From contig NZ_JAATNW010000010.1 in NCBI RefSeq assembly GCF_012911815.1, positions 29,810-93,809 on the forward strand: a stretch of 64,000 nt of DNA, written 5' to 3'. The notes below the pieces were generated by a model. The model searched no databases. It was given only the letters and a program-made list of their open reading frames with translations, and was not told the DNA's origin. The stretch is from Alteromonas ponticola (lineage in GTDB: Bacteria > Pseudomonadota > Gammaproteobacteria > Enterobacterales > Alteromonadaceae). Each line of letters begins with the position of its first letter. The first letter of the stretch is position 1. A program made the translations under genes and the position numbers. Below are positions 1-9,704 of this stretch, one piece after another.

Positions 1-197
1 GAATAGTGATTGACACTTTGGTTAGAGAAATCTCCCAATACCGTTTGCTCTGTTGCTGTTGCCATGGCTTTGGCATGATCAGAGGTTTGCCAGTCTGAGA
101 CTGCTTCTGCATGACAGTCTACACACTGCTGTGTACCTGTAACAATGCCGCTCCAAATGATAAAAAGAATGGCTAAACGCCTAAAAACAGAAGACAT
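1..197 (-). CDS. Heme-binding CxxCH (multiheme cytochrome c-like) protein, N-terminal fragment
   Basis: The reading frame starts at an ATG at 197 on the minus strand and runs off the left edge of the window, so only about 65 residues are visible. It opens with a basic n-region and a hydrophobic stretch (FRRLAILFIIWSGIV), which fits a signal peptide. A CVDCH heme-attachment motif follows at about residues 25-29, then an SDWQTSDHAKAM segment. A CxxCH directly followed by a D-W...S-D-H-A-K-A-M stretch is, from memory, typical of periplasmic multiheme cytochromes that often carry TPR repeats. The number of hemes and any TPR region lie outside the window. Only the c-type heme motif and export signal are seen directly; the family name is inference. 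Confidence 0.7.
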   Translation of the reverse strand, partial: MSSVFRRLAILFIIWSGIVTGTQQCVDCHAEAVSDWQTSDHAKAMATATEQTVLGDFSNQSVNHY

Positions 198-398
198 GGT
201 ATGAATTTTTTTGAACGCGAGTTGGAGGCGAATCTTAAATGCTGCGTTTCAAAACCTCAATGAAAGAACGTTTGATCTGCAAAAACAAAATAAATTACAT
301 AGGTGGCTACGCAGGTGATTGTACCTGCTATCAATACTAAATAACGAAGGACGCTTTGCTATTGCTAAAAAGTTTCTCCACAAGCTTTAACCCACTTT

Positions 399-1268
399 CT
401 AAGAGGACGCATACCCCGGTGCAATAGCCAGATTTTTCACACTATTTAAAGTAAACCGGTTTTGCAGCCAAAGCTGATATTCGGCCCCTTTTAACGTACC
501 GCGCTCAGTACAGTCCACGTTCCAGCGTCTTAACAAGTACCCCGCCATTGCTGAGCGCACTTCAATCAATAGCTGTTTGTTCTCCATACCATAATCCATT
601 TCGATGGCGGTGGGATGCTCAACATTCATTGGATGCGGCACCAATTGAAGCGGAATAAGTCGCTGCCATTCGGTATCTTTCGGGGCGCATTCATCCTCAT
701 CAGGTGCATCTTTTATCGTAACCTTACTAATGCGTGTTAGCACAAAATCTCTAAAACTGTGACTTTTACGATCGAAGGCACGCACATGCCAACGAAGCCC
801 ATTATCGACAATCGCATGTGGCACCAGTTCCCTTGCACCTGAACCGCTTGATAATGAGGTATAGATAACACTTACCGCTTTGTTGTTGAGGATTGCCTGT
901 ACCAGTCGTGCAACAATGAAAATATCTGGAACGTTCAGACTAGACGGAGCTTCAACAGGAAAGTGAATATCGCCGATGGCGTCGAAACCATCGGATATGT
1001 CGTTAGCAAGTTTAGTCAGGGTTCGCTTAGCATCATGCTCAAATAAAGGCTTAAACGCAGAAGTCTGAAAGTAGCGTTTTTCGCGCGAGTCATATGACAG
1101 GTTATTTGGAACAAGCTCTTTGTAGAGACTGAAATCACGTGAACCTGCGGATAAACCAACTTGAAAGCGATTTATTAAATCCTGACGATATATTGCCCCT
1201 TTGAACAGCAGACAAAAGTCGATAAAAGCAAGGCGTTGTTTTTGCGCGAAACTGATTTCTTCAAACAT
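399..1268 (-). CDS. WYL-domain transcriptional regulator
   Basis: A protein of about 289 residues with an N-terminal DNA-binding part (QKQRLAFIDFCLLFKGAIYRQDL..., helix-turn-helix-like) and a WYL-type ligand-sensing domain. In the WYL part, a strand pattern V-I-Y-T-S-L-S-S-G...L-V-P-H-A-I-V is followed by L-R-W-H-V-R-A-F-D and F-V-L-T-R-I. The frame is open 47 codons further upstream (ATG at 1409), but the homologous region begins at the ATG at 1268, so I prefer that start. WYL regulators bind nucleotides or nucleic acids and often control stress or DNA-damage genes; the target here is unknown. It is a single gene with no evident operon partner. Confidence 0.8.
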   Translation of the reverse strand: MFEEISFAQKQRLAFIDFCLLFKGAIYRQDLINRFQVGLSAGSRDFSLYKELVPNNLSYDSREKRYFQTSAFKPLFEHDAKRTLTKLANDISDGFDAIGDIHFPVEAPSSLNVPDIFIVARLVQAILNNKAVSVIYTSLSSGSGARELVPHAIVDNGLRWHVRAFDRKSHSFRDFVLTRISKVTIKDAPDEDECAPKDTEWQRLIPLQLVPHPMNVEHPTAIEMDYGMENKQLLIEVRSAMAGYLLRRWNVDCTERGTLKGAEYQLWLQNRFTLNSVKNLAIAPGYASS

Positions 1269-1838
1269 TTTACAAGCAGCTACAGTTATTGTAATCGCAG
1301 TGTGGTTTATTTTGGTTCGGATGTAAAGTGTTCGCACCTTCCGATGGTTATAAAACGAATTGTTAGTTGCGCCTTTTGCACTTTCTTGCGAATGCGTTTG
1401 CGCTGACATCAGGTAAATGTGACTTTATTAAGCTAACGTCAAGATCAGGGGAAAAAGGAAAAGTTCGTGTTTGGCATGGGTGAGTAAAATATCCGTTTTT
1501 CACTGACGCCTGATCAACACAGATATCAGACAGCGGATAAATTGACTCAACCTTGATAATTAACTAAATATTACAGCTTTTTTTGATTGTTTCTCTAAAT
1601 AGATAGCAGCCAGGAGACAAACTTTTTTGTTTCGATGGAATTTTCCAAATTCACATATTTTTTAGCTTTACTATCTTCAAACGCAACAGCGAACTTATTG
1701 ACCGAAATAGTTAGTAACGGGGGTATCACATTAATGCTATTAGCATTAAAAGTATTCGTCATAATTAATCTTATTATTGGTGTTAAATAAAAAATGGAAG
1801 TTAAATCTTTAGCAGAATTTAAGAGGGGAAAAATATAT
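1269..1838. other. Intergenic region with no recognised gene
   Basis: AT-rich stretch between the WYL regulator and the cold-shock gene. The first 140 bases are an open 5' extension of the regulator frame. The rest shows no convincing coding frame or RNA gene apart from the csp terminator at its right edge. Promoters for the minus-strand WYL gene should lie here. Confidence 0.5.
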
Positions 1839-1860
1839 AGGGCTAGTTCAAGCTAGCCCT
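1839..1860 (-). terminator. Rho-independent terminator of the cold-shock gene
   Basis: Perfect 8-bp stem (AGGGCTAG / CTAGCCCT) with a 6-base loop. On the minus strand it is followed by ATATATTTTT. It begins 16 bases past the cold-shock stop codon. Confidence 0.85.
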
Positions 1861-1876
1861 CGAGGACGGACAGGTA

Positions 1877-2932
<1,056 letters not shown>

Positions 2933-4096
2933 ATGAAAAGTTTAAAGGAATTATCAGAGCGTTTAGCTGTTCTTTGGAAAGTAAGTGGTGAAGCTGGTGC
3001 TAAAAACAGGCTCACTCAATTTTTGGAAATGTTCAGGCTAGCAGGAACGCGAGAGCTCTCACCGGGTGAATACTGGGTATATGGTTTTCATATGCGTGAC
3101 AAACCAAAGGCCGCGATTCATCAATACTTACCTGCAAGAGTTTATTTTAATCAGGTTTTACCTAAGTTGAACCGTCGCAGGTCGATAGCACTCCTGGAAA
3201 ACAAATGGTTATTTTTCCTCCACTTTAGAGAGGCTAAAATTGCCACTCCTAAGTGTTATGGAGTGTTTCATCCGGCTTCTGGATTTTCCTTAAATGGCGA
3301 CACCTTAAGATCTCCGGAAAATCTTGTTGAATTGATACGTAATCAAGAAATATCGCAATTCATTGCCAAACCAGTGGATGGAATTAATGGGCACGATATT
3401 TTCAAAGTCGAGGTTGAAAAGATTGGTGATAATGAACTTCTGTTCAAATTCAAAGATAAGCAGCTAGATCAGCGTGCCATGATTGACTTTTTGTCAGCGA
3501 GGCTTTCTCACACAAAAAGTTCCGGGTTTCTTATTCAAGACTGTGTTGAGCAGCACCCAGAATTGAGTAGATTATCTCCCAGCGCCTGTGTGAATGTCAG
3601 AATTGTAACGGTTGTGCATCCTGGCGGCAAAGCCGTATTAACCAGCGCCTCAGCTCGATTAGGTAGAGTCGGTTCAGTAGTGAGTAACGCTGGAAGCGGT
3701 GGAATGGTCGCCAAGATAGACATTGAAACGGGTAAAATCGTTCACTGCAGAAATTCTTATCGTATTGGCGCAGAAACCGTGAAAAATCACCCCGATACCA
3801 ACGAAGACATTTTCAACTTCCAACTTCCGTTTTGGCAAGAAGCTGTCGAACTCTGCCTTAACGCTGCAATTAAACTTCCTGACGCCAATTCAGTAGGCTG
3901 GGATGTATTGATCCAGTCAGATGGCCCGATTTTACTTGAAGGCAACCATGACTGGGGCATTATAAGTGAGCAGCTTTTTGGAACAGGTTGGTTATCTGAA
4001 AAAAACCGTTCGCTGCTGACTGATCATGGAATTAAGTTATCGTATGACGATTCCCCAAAATTTCGAATTAAAAAGCTGTTACAGTTCGTAAATTAA
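2933..4096 (+). CDS. Sugar-transfer-associated ATP-grasp family protein
   Basis: About 387 residues. The frame is open from 2867, but the ATG at 2933 (MKSLKELSERL) begins the soluble protein. Features of the ATP-grasp_ST type: an ENKWLFFLHF segment, an F-I-A-K-P-V-D-G-I-N-G-H-D nucleotide-binding segment near residue 145, a long loop with N-V-R-I-V-T, a glycine-rich N-A-G-S-G-G-M-V segment, and a C-terminal G-W-D-V-L...L-L-E-G-N-H-D-W-G motif carrying the metal-binding E and N. Such enzymes ligate a carboxylate to an amine or sugar using ATP, and many sit in polysaccharide or peptide-modification loci. The substrate is unknown. It converges on the YcxB-like gene, with a shared hairpin between them. 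Confidence 0.7.
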   Translation: MKSLKELSERLAVLWKVSGEAGAKNRLTQFLEMFRLAGTRELSPGEYWVYGFHMRDKPKAAIHQYLPARVYFNQVLPKLNRRRSIALLENKWLFFLHFREAKIATPKCYGVFHPASGFSLNGDTLRSPENLVELIRNQEISQFIAKPVDGINGHDIFKVEVEKIGDNELLFKFKDKQLDQRAMIDFLSARLSHTKSSGFLIQDCVEQHPELSRLSPSACVNVRIVTVVHPGGKAVLTSASARLGRVGSVVSNAGSGGMVAKIDIETGKIVHCRNSYRIGAETVKNHPDTNEDIFNFQLPFWQEAVELCLNAAIKLPDANSVGWDVLIQSDGPILLEGNHDWGIISEQLFGTGWLSEKNRSLLTDHGIKLSYDDSPKFRIKKLLQFVN

Positions 4097-4145
4097 ATTA
4101 ACAGTACGAGAGCTGGATTAAAGTGATTACTTGAGAAGCAAGGTC

Positions 4146-4173
4146 AACTTAGCGAGTTGGACATCGCTAAGTT
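4146..4173. terminator. Bidirectional terminator between convergent genes
   Basis: Perfect 10-bp stem (AACTTAGCGA / TCGCTAAGTT) with an 8-base loop, followed on the plus strand by TGCTTTA. It overlaps the last bases of the minus-strand YcxB-like gene, so it may serve both convergent transcripts. Confidence 0.6.
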
Positions 4174-4652
4174 TGCTTTACGTCCAGCTCAGCTAAAAAT
4201 TGCTTTGCTTCCTCAGATAAACAACGGTCGGATACATATGCGCGTCCTCCCTGGTGATGAATCAACCATCCCTGCCTTGTTTTCTCAATGCGATTGACCT
4301 GCGCCCAAAGAATCGTACTCTCTACGTAAGACGATGTCGTCTTCAAACCTTTATCGTCAATTGTCAGCGATAGCTCACTATTAGCCGCTTTGCTTAACAT
4401 TTGTCGGGCCAGCCACCACGGCCTTCTAAAGCGAACGCTGACCGCCTCTAATGCGCCAAGCGCAACAAAAAACCAACTGAGATAGGCTGTTATATCCGTA
4501 AAGATGAGCATCACTGCACCTATCGAAAACAGAATGATAGCTTTGAGGTAACGTTGCAGAAAACCGGACTCAATGAACGATTGGTCAAAGGTTTCGGCAA
4601 AGTGACTGCGGTCTAATTTGTAGCGGGTGGTATAGCTAAAAGGCATGTTCAT
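4167..4652 (-). CDS. YcxB-like membrane protein
   Basis: 161 residues. Two adjacent hydrophobic segments (roughly residues 32-70, the second LSWFFVALGALEAV) separate a short N-terminal soluble part from a C-terminal beta-rich domain with the pattern L-T-I-D-D-K-G-L-K-T...S-Y-V-E-S-T-I-L-W-A-Q-V-N-R-I-E-K-T. This layout matches the YcxB-like family (small inner-membrane protein with a PH-like domain). The biochemical role is unknown. It transcribes in the same direction as the asparagine-synthase-like pair, 213 bases downstream of it, but the gap argues for a separate unit. Confidence 0.65.
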   Translation of the reverse strand: MNMPFSYTTRYKLDRSHFAETFDQSFIESGFLQRYLKAIILFSIGAVMLIFTDITAYLSWFFVALGALEAVSVRFRRPWWLARQMLSKAANSELSLTIDDKGLKTTSSYVESTILWAQVNRIEKTRQGWLIHHQGGRAYVSDRCLSEEAKQFLAELDVKQT

Positions 4653-4865
4653 GTCAGATCGCGATTATTCTAATAGGTGCGCGTGAGTGCATCAAAAATA
4701 CCCGCATGATAAATCAATTTTTACCTGCCTGCACAAATCGATATCGCCTTGAACCAAATTGGCAGGCAAAAATATTACTCAAATGAACCAAACGAAAACA
4801 AATTGTTCTTTTTTACTTATTAGAGGCTCACTTTACAGCTCACACATTCATTGACTTAGCTTGCT

Positions 4866-6347
4866 CTACTCCGAGTCACGCATGGTGAAATGTTTTTTGG
4901 GTTTTAGTGACTGATTAGCCCACGGAAACAAATAGTCTTCCCAGCCGAATGTTCGTTTACTCGCGGAAAGATTTAGAATTGGGTTTGTCAGATCTATTAT
5001 TCGTTGCCTAAAAAGACTTCTCCAAACATCAACCATTGTTCTCATGGGTGAAAACCCCATTACTTTTTGGGTTGGAATATTGTTGAGCTTTAGAAATTTT
5101 TGATATTCATTTTTCAATTTTGGAGAAACAGGCAGTAGTACAAGATCATCAATAGTTGTCGCACTTTTTTGAATACCGAAATGGGTTCGTGGGATACCAA
5201 CCTCTTCCACCAACCTTCTAGGTACAGGCCTGTCGTAATCGCCTGCTACAGACCATGGCGTCATATAATCGCTATTACTTATCTTTTTAATATCAGAAAC
5301 GTGTCTTATTCCCCAATACGGCACCGGACAGTGAATTACGCCCTTTACTAGTCTATGCTCACAAAATCCTAACCCAGTTGAATCTTTTCGTTTAAGAAAG
5401 TCGGCTTGTAAGTTCTTTTCTTTTGACCAGACCATATCTCCGTTAAACCCGGTGAATAATACAGAAGGCCCTTTAGGATAACTAAATACAGAGAAGTTCA
5501 TGTCTTGCAGACTTCCATTAGCTGCCCAGTACCATTTTTCATCGAGAATATTCTTTCGCTCGAAAACATATTCTTTGCACTGCAAACCAAGTAGATCAGC
5601 AATCTCTTTTCCAGAGTCTTCCCTCGGGAACACACTGCGAGCAGCTTTTAACGTTAGCGCTTTTGTCGCGCCTGCCTTTTTCGCCAATAGCGAGGAGACC
5701 GGACTGTCATAGCCTTTAGATACCGTAGTAATGACCTCTACAGGCAAACGGCGGGCGGGGTCGCGGGCGTTATCGCCAATCGCCAGGGCTGTTTCATACA
5801 AAAACCGAGAATAATCCTCAAACTGTAAAAACGGCTCTACGTTAAGACCCTTCTCTTTAATTTGAAGCATCCCACTCGTCAGGCATATATTTTCAAAATA
5901 GTGCACTTGCAGCGTACCACGAGATACCGGAAAATCTTTCTGATAATCGCGTCCCTTGACAATCGTTTCGACGGCACTGGCATAATTGGAATTTGACTCA
6001 ATTAGATCGATATCTGCTGCGGCTAACAGGCAAGGAAGTGAATTAGAAACCGTGATAGTCTCAGCATCCTGATGTACCCATAGTCGGTCAACAGTTGAAC
6101 AGGAACTGACAAAATATACTTCGTCATCTATCACGCGAAGGCCACTGCCATAGAATAGTTCTGAAGCCACAAACTCTAATTCCGTAAAAGCACCGGGCCA
6201 AACGCCCTCGACAACAAAATTGTCTCCTTTCTCGACAAGCTCACCACAAAAGACGTCGAGATGCTCTGGTGCACCAGCAGTATGTTGCGCAACCCAAGCC
6301 AGTGCAGGAAGCGCTTCAGTAGGTAATTGTTTAAACTCAAGTTTCAT
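4866..6347 (-). CDS. Asparagine-synthase-like (PP-loop) protein, divergent
   Basis: About 493 residues from the ATG at 6347; an in-frame earlier start at 6404 would overlap the upstream gene. The C-terminal half carries an asparagine-synthase-type ATP-pyrophosphatase fold, but its PP-loop reads T-V-S-K-G-Y-D-S (residues 208-215) instead of the usual S-G-G-x-D-S. The N-terminal half has no initiator-adjacent cysteine, so glutaminase activity is unlikely. Members without a glutaminase Cys can still adenylate carboxylates and form amide bonds, as in beta-lactam synthetase or lasso cyclase. It lies 34 bases after its larger relative, so the two are probably cotranscribed and may form a heteromer. 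Substrate unknown. Confidence 0.6.
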   Translation of the reverse strand: MKLEFKQLPTEALPALAWVAQHTAGAPEHLDVFCGELVEKGDNFVVEGVWPGAFTELEFVASELFYGSGLRVIDDEVYFVSSCSTVDRLWVHQDAETITVSNSLPCLLAAADIDLIESNSNYASAVETIVKGRDYQKDFPVSRGTLQVHYFENICLTSGMLQIKEKGLNVEPFLQFEDYSRFLYETALAIGDNARDPARRLPVEVITTVSKGYDSPVSSLLAKKAGATKALTLKAARSVFPREDSGKEIADLLGLQCKEYVFERKNILDEKWYWAANGSLQDMNFSVFSYPKGPSVLFTGFNGDMVWSKEKNLQADFLKRKDSTGLGFCEHRLVKGVIHCPVPYWGIRHVSDIKKISNSDYMTPWSVAGDYDRPVPRRLVEEVGIPRTHFGIQKSATTIDDLVLLPVSPKLKNEYQKFLKLNNIPTQKVMGFSPMRTMVDVWRSLFRQRIIDLTNPILNLSASKRTFGWEDYLFPWANQSLKPKKHFTMRDSE

Positions 6348-6381
6348 GTGTAATGACTTCTTTTTTATTAGTTGGGCTGAA

Positions 6382-8208
6382 TTAGTATATGCCTGTGGGC
6401 TCACAGAAGTTGTGCGCTAAATTCTGCGTATTCGAGTCGCTGCCAGCCGGGTTGAAGAAACCCAGCGTAATGGCCTTTGAGATCATGTCAAACAAAGGAT
6501 AAGAGCCATCACCCGAACCATTAACAATGGCTTGTTTAAGTTTGTTGGTATCCCATAGATGTGGCGATAACAATGGCATCAACTCGTCTATCCATTCTGG
6601 TTGTACTATATCGCGAAAATTGTTCCATCCAAATCGACAGTCGCCGTAACGCGAGTGGGCACTATAAAATTTGTAAGCTCTACTGTTTCCCTCAACAACT
6701 TTTCTCGCTGCGCGCGATAATTCCTGCATTAACAGAGGGCGTTTGGCGCTTGTGAGGGTTGCCGCCATAGGAAATTTTAACAGCTCGGGTTTTAACCTCT
6801 GAATGATGGCTTTATTCAGTTTGTTATGTGCTCTCATCGAAAAGGGAATCGACGCTACAGTTTCAACCAAATCTTTGTTGGTAAAAATATTGCGGTAATT
6901 GAGCCCACGAGCAGCGTTGGTCAATTGGCGATTAATGTACTGACCACCTCGGTGCTCGGTGTAGTACCTTTCAAACATTAACTGTATATCATCCATTCCC
7001 TGACTTTGATAAGCAGTAAACAGTTCCTCTAGCCGCTGATTTGACTCTTCGATCAGGTTCTTGCTTTTAAGCGCTTCACGCAGTTCCTCATTTAAGAACC
7101 AAAATACGTGGTAACTTGAAACTTTAAGATAATTAAGAATCACTTGCGAATCTCGCTGCATCAGCATGTGATCAAATTTTCCACCCACTCCCATCATATG
7201 CAAGAGCAGAGACAAGTATTTCTTTTTACCCGGTAATACATTGATTGTACCGTAATGCCCGCCGAGCATTTCACCGAATGTCCCTGCTGTCATCACCAGA
7301 TTCTTGTTCTGTGCATAGTGACCCGCTGCATCCCAGTGAGTAAACATCGCCGATTCATTGCGTGCCAGATATTGACGAAACAAATTACTATCAAAACCAC
7401 TTGGATCGAATGCCCGCTCCACAAGCGGGAGCCCGCAAAGTTGGGCTATATCCCGCACAATAGCAATCTCTCTGCTGTGTAAATCGCCGTGGGTATACAG
7501 TTCGGGCCTTCGTTTTTCCAGTGCCGCCAATAATAGTCTAGAATCCCAGCCACCAGACATCATCAGTTGTGGTTCTTCAAACATGTTAGCTTCAGTGCGA
7601 ACAATATCTATCAGGTCATTAACACTTCTGGTAGAAACATAATTACGCCCCACCCAAAAGTTTTTTAACGGGAAACTTCGTGCAGAAAAGTAAGAATCGT
7701 TAACTTCTATTTTGAGGCCATGGTTAGCCTTAAGCCTTTGCACGTCTTTATATAGGGAGTAACCGCCAATGGTGTATCCAAAACACAAGAATTGGTAAAA
7801 CGACACCCAGTCAGGTACGGAGCCTGTAAATGGTTGAAGTGAATCAGAAATAAGTGCGTTCTTTGAGTCTTCACTATTATTGAAGAATATGGGAAACGCA
7901 CCGAAACAGTCGTTAAAAATGTAGATTAGATTGTGGTTTCTTTTTACCGCAATCAGCACCCCTCGCATGCCCCATAACGCAGTCAGACTTTCCGCTTCGA
8001 GCAAACTCTCAACCCGCTTGAAATCAGGTTGCGTATTGTGCTCGCCATACCATATAAACTCCCAATTCGCAGAGCCAGATCGTGAGGTCACAAATGGATC
8101 GAATAATAATGAGTAGTGAGTTCCAATCGGCAACACTGACATATTGCTACACTGGATTTCATTTTCGCTTGAGCGCCTATCGGCCTGGGTCAGAGTGAAA
8201 ATAGTCAT
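6382..8208 (-). CDS. Asparagine-synthase-like protein
   Basis: 608 residues, starting at the ATG at 8208 behind AAGGAAGG. The N-terminal region resembles a class II glutamine-amidotransferase fold (L-W-G-M-R-G-V-L-I-A-V...I-Y-I-F-N-D-C-F-G-A-F-P-I-F-F near residues 78-110) but has no catalytic Cys at position 2. The synthase domain has the intact PP-loop M-S-G-G-W-D-S-R (residues 217-224), so ATP-dependent carboxylate adenylation is plausible. Enzymes of this form occur in asparagine synthesis and in secondary-metabolite or cell-surface loci. The missing Cys argues against housekeeping AsnB. First gene of a two-gene unit with its diverged partner. Confidence 0.7.
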   Translation of the reverse strand: MTIFTLTQADRRSSENEIQCSNMSVLPIGTHYSLLFDPFVTSRSGSANWEFIWYGEHNTQPDFKRVESLLEAESLTALWGMRGVLIAVKRNHNLIYIFNDCFGAFPIFFNNSEDSKNALISDSLQPFTGSVPDWVSFYQFLCFGYTIGGYSLYKDVQRLKANHGLKIEVNDSYFSARSFPLKNFWVGRNYVSTRSVNDLIDIVRTEANMFEEPQLMMSGGWDSRLLLAALEKRRPELYTHGDLHSREIAIVRDIAQLCGLPLVERAFDPSGFDSNLFRQYLARNESAMFTHWDAAGHYAQNKNLVMTAGTFGEMLGGHYGTINVLPGKKKYLSLLLHMMGVGGKFDHMLMQRDSQVILNYLKVSSYHVFWFLNEELREALKSKNLIEESNQRLEELFTAYQSQGMDDIQLMFERYYTEHRGGQYINRQLTNAARGLNYRNIFTNKDLVETVASIPFSMRAHNKLNKAIIQRLKPELLKFPMAATLTSAKRPLLMQELSRAARKVVEGNSRAYKFYSAHSRYGDCRFGWNNFRDIVQPEWIDELMPLLSPHLWDTNKLKQAIVNGSGDGSYPLFDMISKAITLGFFNPAGSDSNTQNLAHNFCEPTGIY

Positions 8209-9021
8209 GAACCTTCCTTGCTTCTCTCTTCTTGTTTTTATTGTCGTGGCTCAGAAAAAACTACGGATATAACCGCTGCCAACATCAACGGTTCGAATAT
8301 AGGTTTGATAATATTCTTAACATATTATCAAGATATTTGGGAAGACAGCTATCATTATTCAGTTAACGATAAGGAAAGGTTTAGATGAATCGTTACGAGT
8401 TTGTTTTCCCTTTGAAGATAACGTGCGAAGATGGTTTCTAGACCAATTGTTTTATCAATGTCCTTATTAGTTTATAGGAAAATGACACCTAAAAAATTTA
8501 GATGCGCTTTAAAATTATGTCTTATAGGGTTTAATTCACTGCTCTCGCCAGTCCAAACTTACTTCTTATCTCAAAGCTAAATTTCGAGAACAGCTTGCTT
8601 TGACGATTACTCCGTGTTCAGCAAACAATTTTTTGTCACTGTATTTTAAATCGATAAATTGAGTAAAATTTAAGCCTCGGATGCAGGCTTCGGCAGCTTC
8701 TTCAATTTTAACGTTAATAGATTTGAGAGCGACGCACTTAAAATCACGCCAACCGATAGTATTAAGGCTTGCTCTTGAATTTTCAGCAGAAACAAAATAT
8801 TCACAATAAATAATGAAATAAAATCTGCACTGATGAATAGTTTCATACCAACAGATTACGCAAAATTTTCAATATGACTTACCCATCTCATCAAGCAAAA
8901 GTTACAGTCAAGGTCATTAGTAGACAATATCTGACAGAACGAATCGCTTTTTTAAAAAGGCCTGGGACTCGGGGCTGGCAGGCTGTCATGCCAAACCAGC
9001 CTGTTGTCGCTTTAACCCATA
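8209..9021. other. Long AT-rich intergenic region
   Basis: About 810 bases between two minus-strand genes. It should hold the promoter of the asparagine-synthase-like pair. The only coding-like traces are a 58-codon ATG frame on the minus strand (listed separately) and a 32-codon frame on the plus strand at 8482 behind TAGGAAA, which I do not call. A 7-bp inverted repeat (CAGGCTG/CAGCCTG, 8980-9004) follows the stress-protein gene without a clear U-tract. Confidence 0.4.
8670..8846 (-). CDS. Possible small membrane protein, unsupported
   Basis: A 58-residue frame from ATG at 8846 encodes a very hydrophobic peptide (MKLFISADFISLFIVNILFL...) with two membrane-length segments and a basic tail (LKLKKLPKPASEA). 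No good ribosome-binding site precedes it. A second minus-strand frame across the same stretch is also open for about 100 codons but has no ATG or GTG start. Either could be a decayed gene. I do not recognise a family. Confidence 0.25.
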   Translation of the reverse strand: MKLFISADFISLFIVNILFLLKIQEQALILSVGVILSASLSNLLTLKLKKLPKPASEA

Positions 9022-9537
9022 TTAGTGCTTATTTTCAAGCTGACCAAACTCATATTGGGATGAGGGAAACTGCTCCAGCTGCTCTACGACTTCATTCTTT
9101 TCGCTGTCGCTAAGCTCACAAAAAATCAACGTCCTTTCGTTGTCCAGGGCGTCCTCAAACTGCTTAACCACCGGGCTACTTTCGCTTACCCCAATCATGG
9201 TAGCCGACCATGAACCGAATGCCGCACCACCCGCCGTCATGCCGACAATAGCAGCGCCGCCAGCAGCAATACCCGCAACGGGAAAAACACTCACTAAAAC
9301 ACCTGCAAGTAACCCTGCACCGGAGCCCAGTAACGCGCCGCGTTTAAGTGATTGCGGAATAGCAGACTTTTCTGTTAGATCAGCTTGTGGCAAATCAGCG
9401 CGTACAATATCGTTGTCTCTGCTGACCACGCCTATTTGTTCTTCGCTAACTCCTGCGCGCTTAAGTACTTCGATAATGTCTACTACGGTATCGACATTAT
9501 TCACAACAAAATAGTGGTTGAAATTTACGTCGCTCAT
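9022..9537 (-). CDS. YflT/DUF1269-like general stress protein
   Basis: 171 residues. The N-terminal part (NHYFVVNNVDTVVDIIEVLKRAGVSEEQIGVVSRD) looks like the alpha-beta domain of the heat-induced stress protein YflT/DUF1269 group. The centre is an Ala/Gly-rich hydrophobic stretch (residues about 88-125) with GxxxG-like spacing that could insert into or lie along the membrane. A soluble acidic C-terminus follows. Related proteins are induced by osmotic and general stress; their biochemical function is unknown. Single gene, with the MipA-like gene upstream in the same direction. Confidence 0.6.
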   Translation of the reverse strand: MSDVNFNHYFVVNNVDTVVDIIEVLKRAGVSEEQIGVVSRDNDIVRADLPQADLTEKSAIPQSLKRGALLGSGAGLLAGVLVSVFPVAGIAAGGAAIVGMTAGGAAFGSWSATMIGVSESSPVVKQFEDALDNERTLIFCELSDSEKNEVVEQLEQFPSSQYEFGQLENKH

Positions 9538-9704
9538 GCAGTTCCTCCATTCAATTCATTCAAGTGTAGCAGCTATCAACGGGTCAACAACGAAAGTGGA
9601 AAATTGGGAGAGGATTATCTGACTGAATGTGTGGGGTGCACTACTTTGAAGTATGCTTAGTTTGGTGCGAGTTTATCGATTGCCTTCGTCATTGCAGGTT
9701 AGTC

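Noticed and set aside
7255..7482. Plus-strand frame inside the asparagine-synthase-like gene
   Set aside because: Fully antisense to a well-supported gene with no independent signals.
8874..9113. 79-codon plus-strand frame
   Set aside because: It runs into the opposite-strand stress-protein gene, has no ribosome site, and the product looks random.
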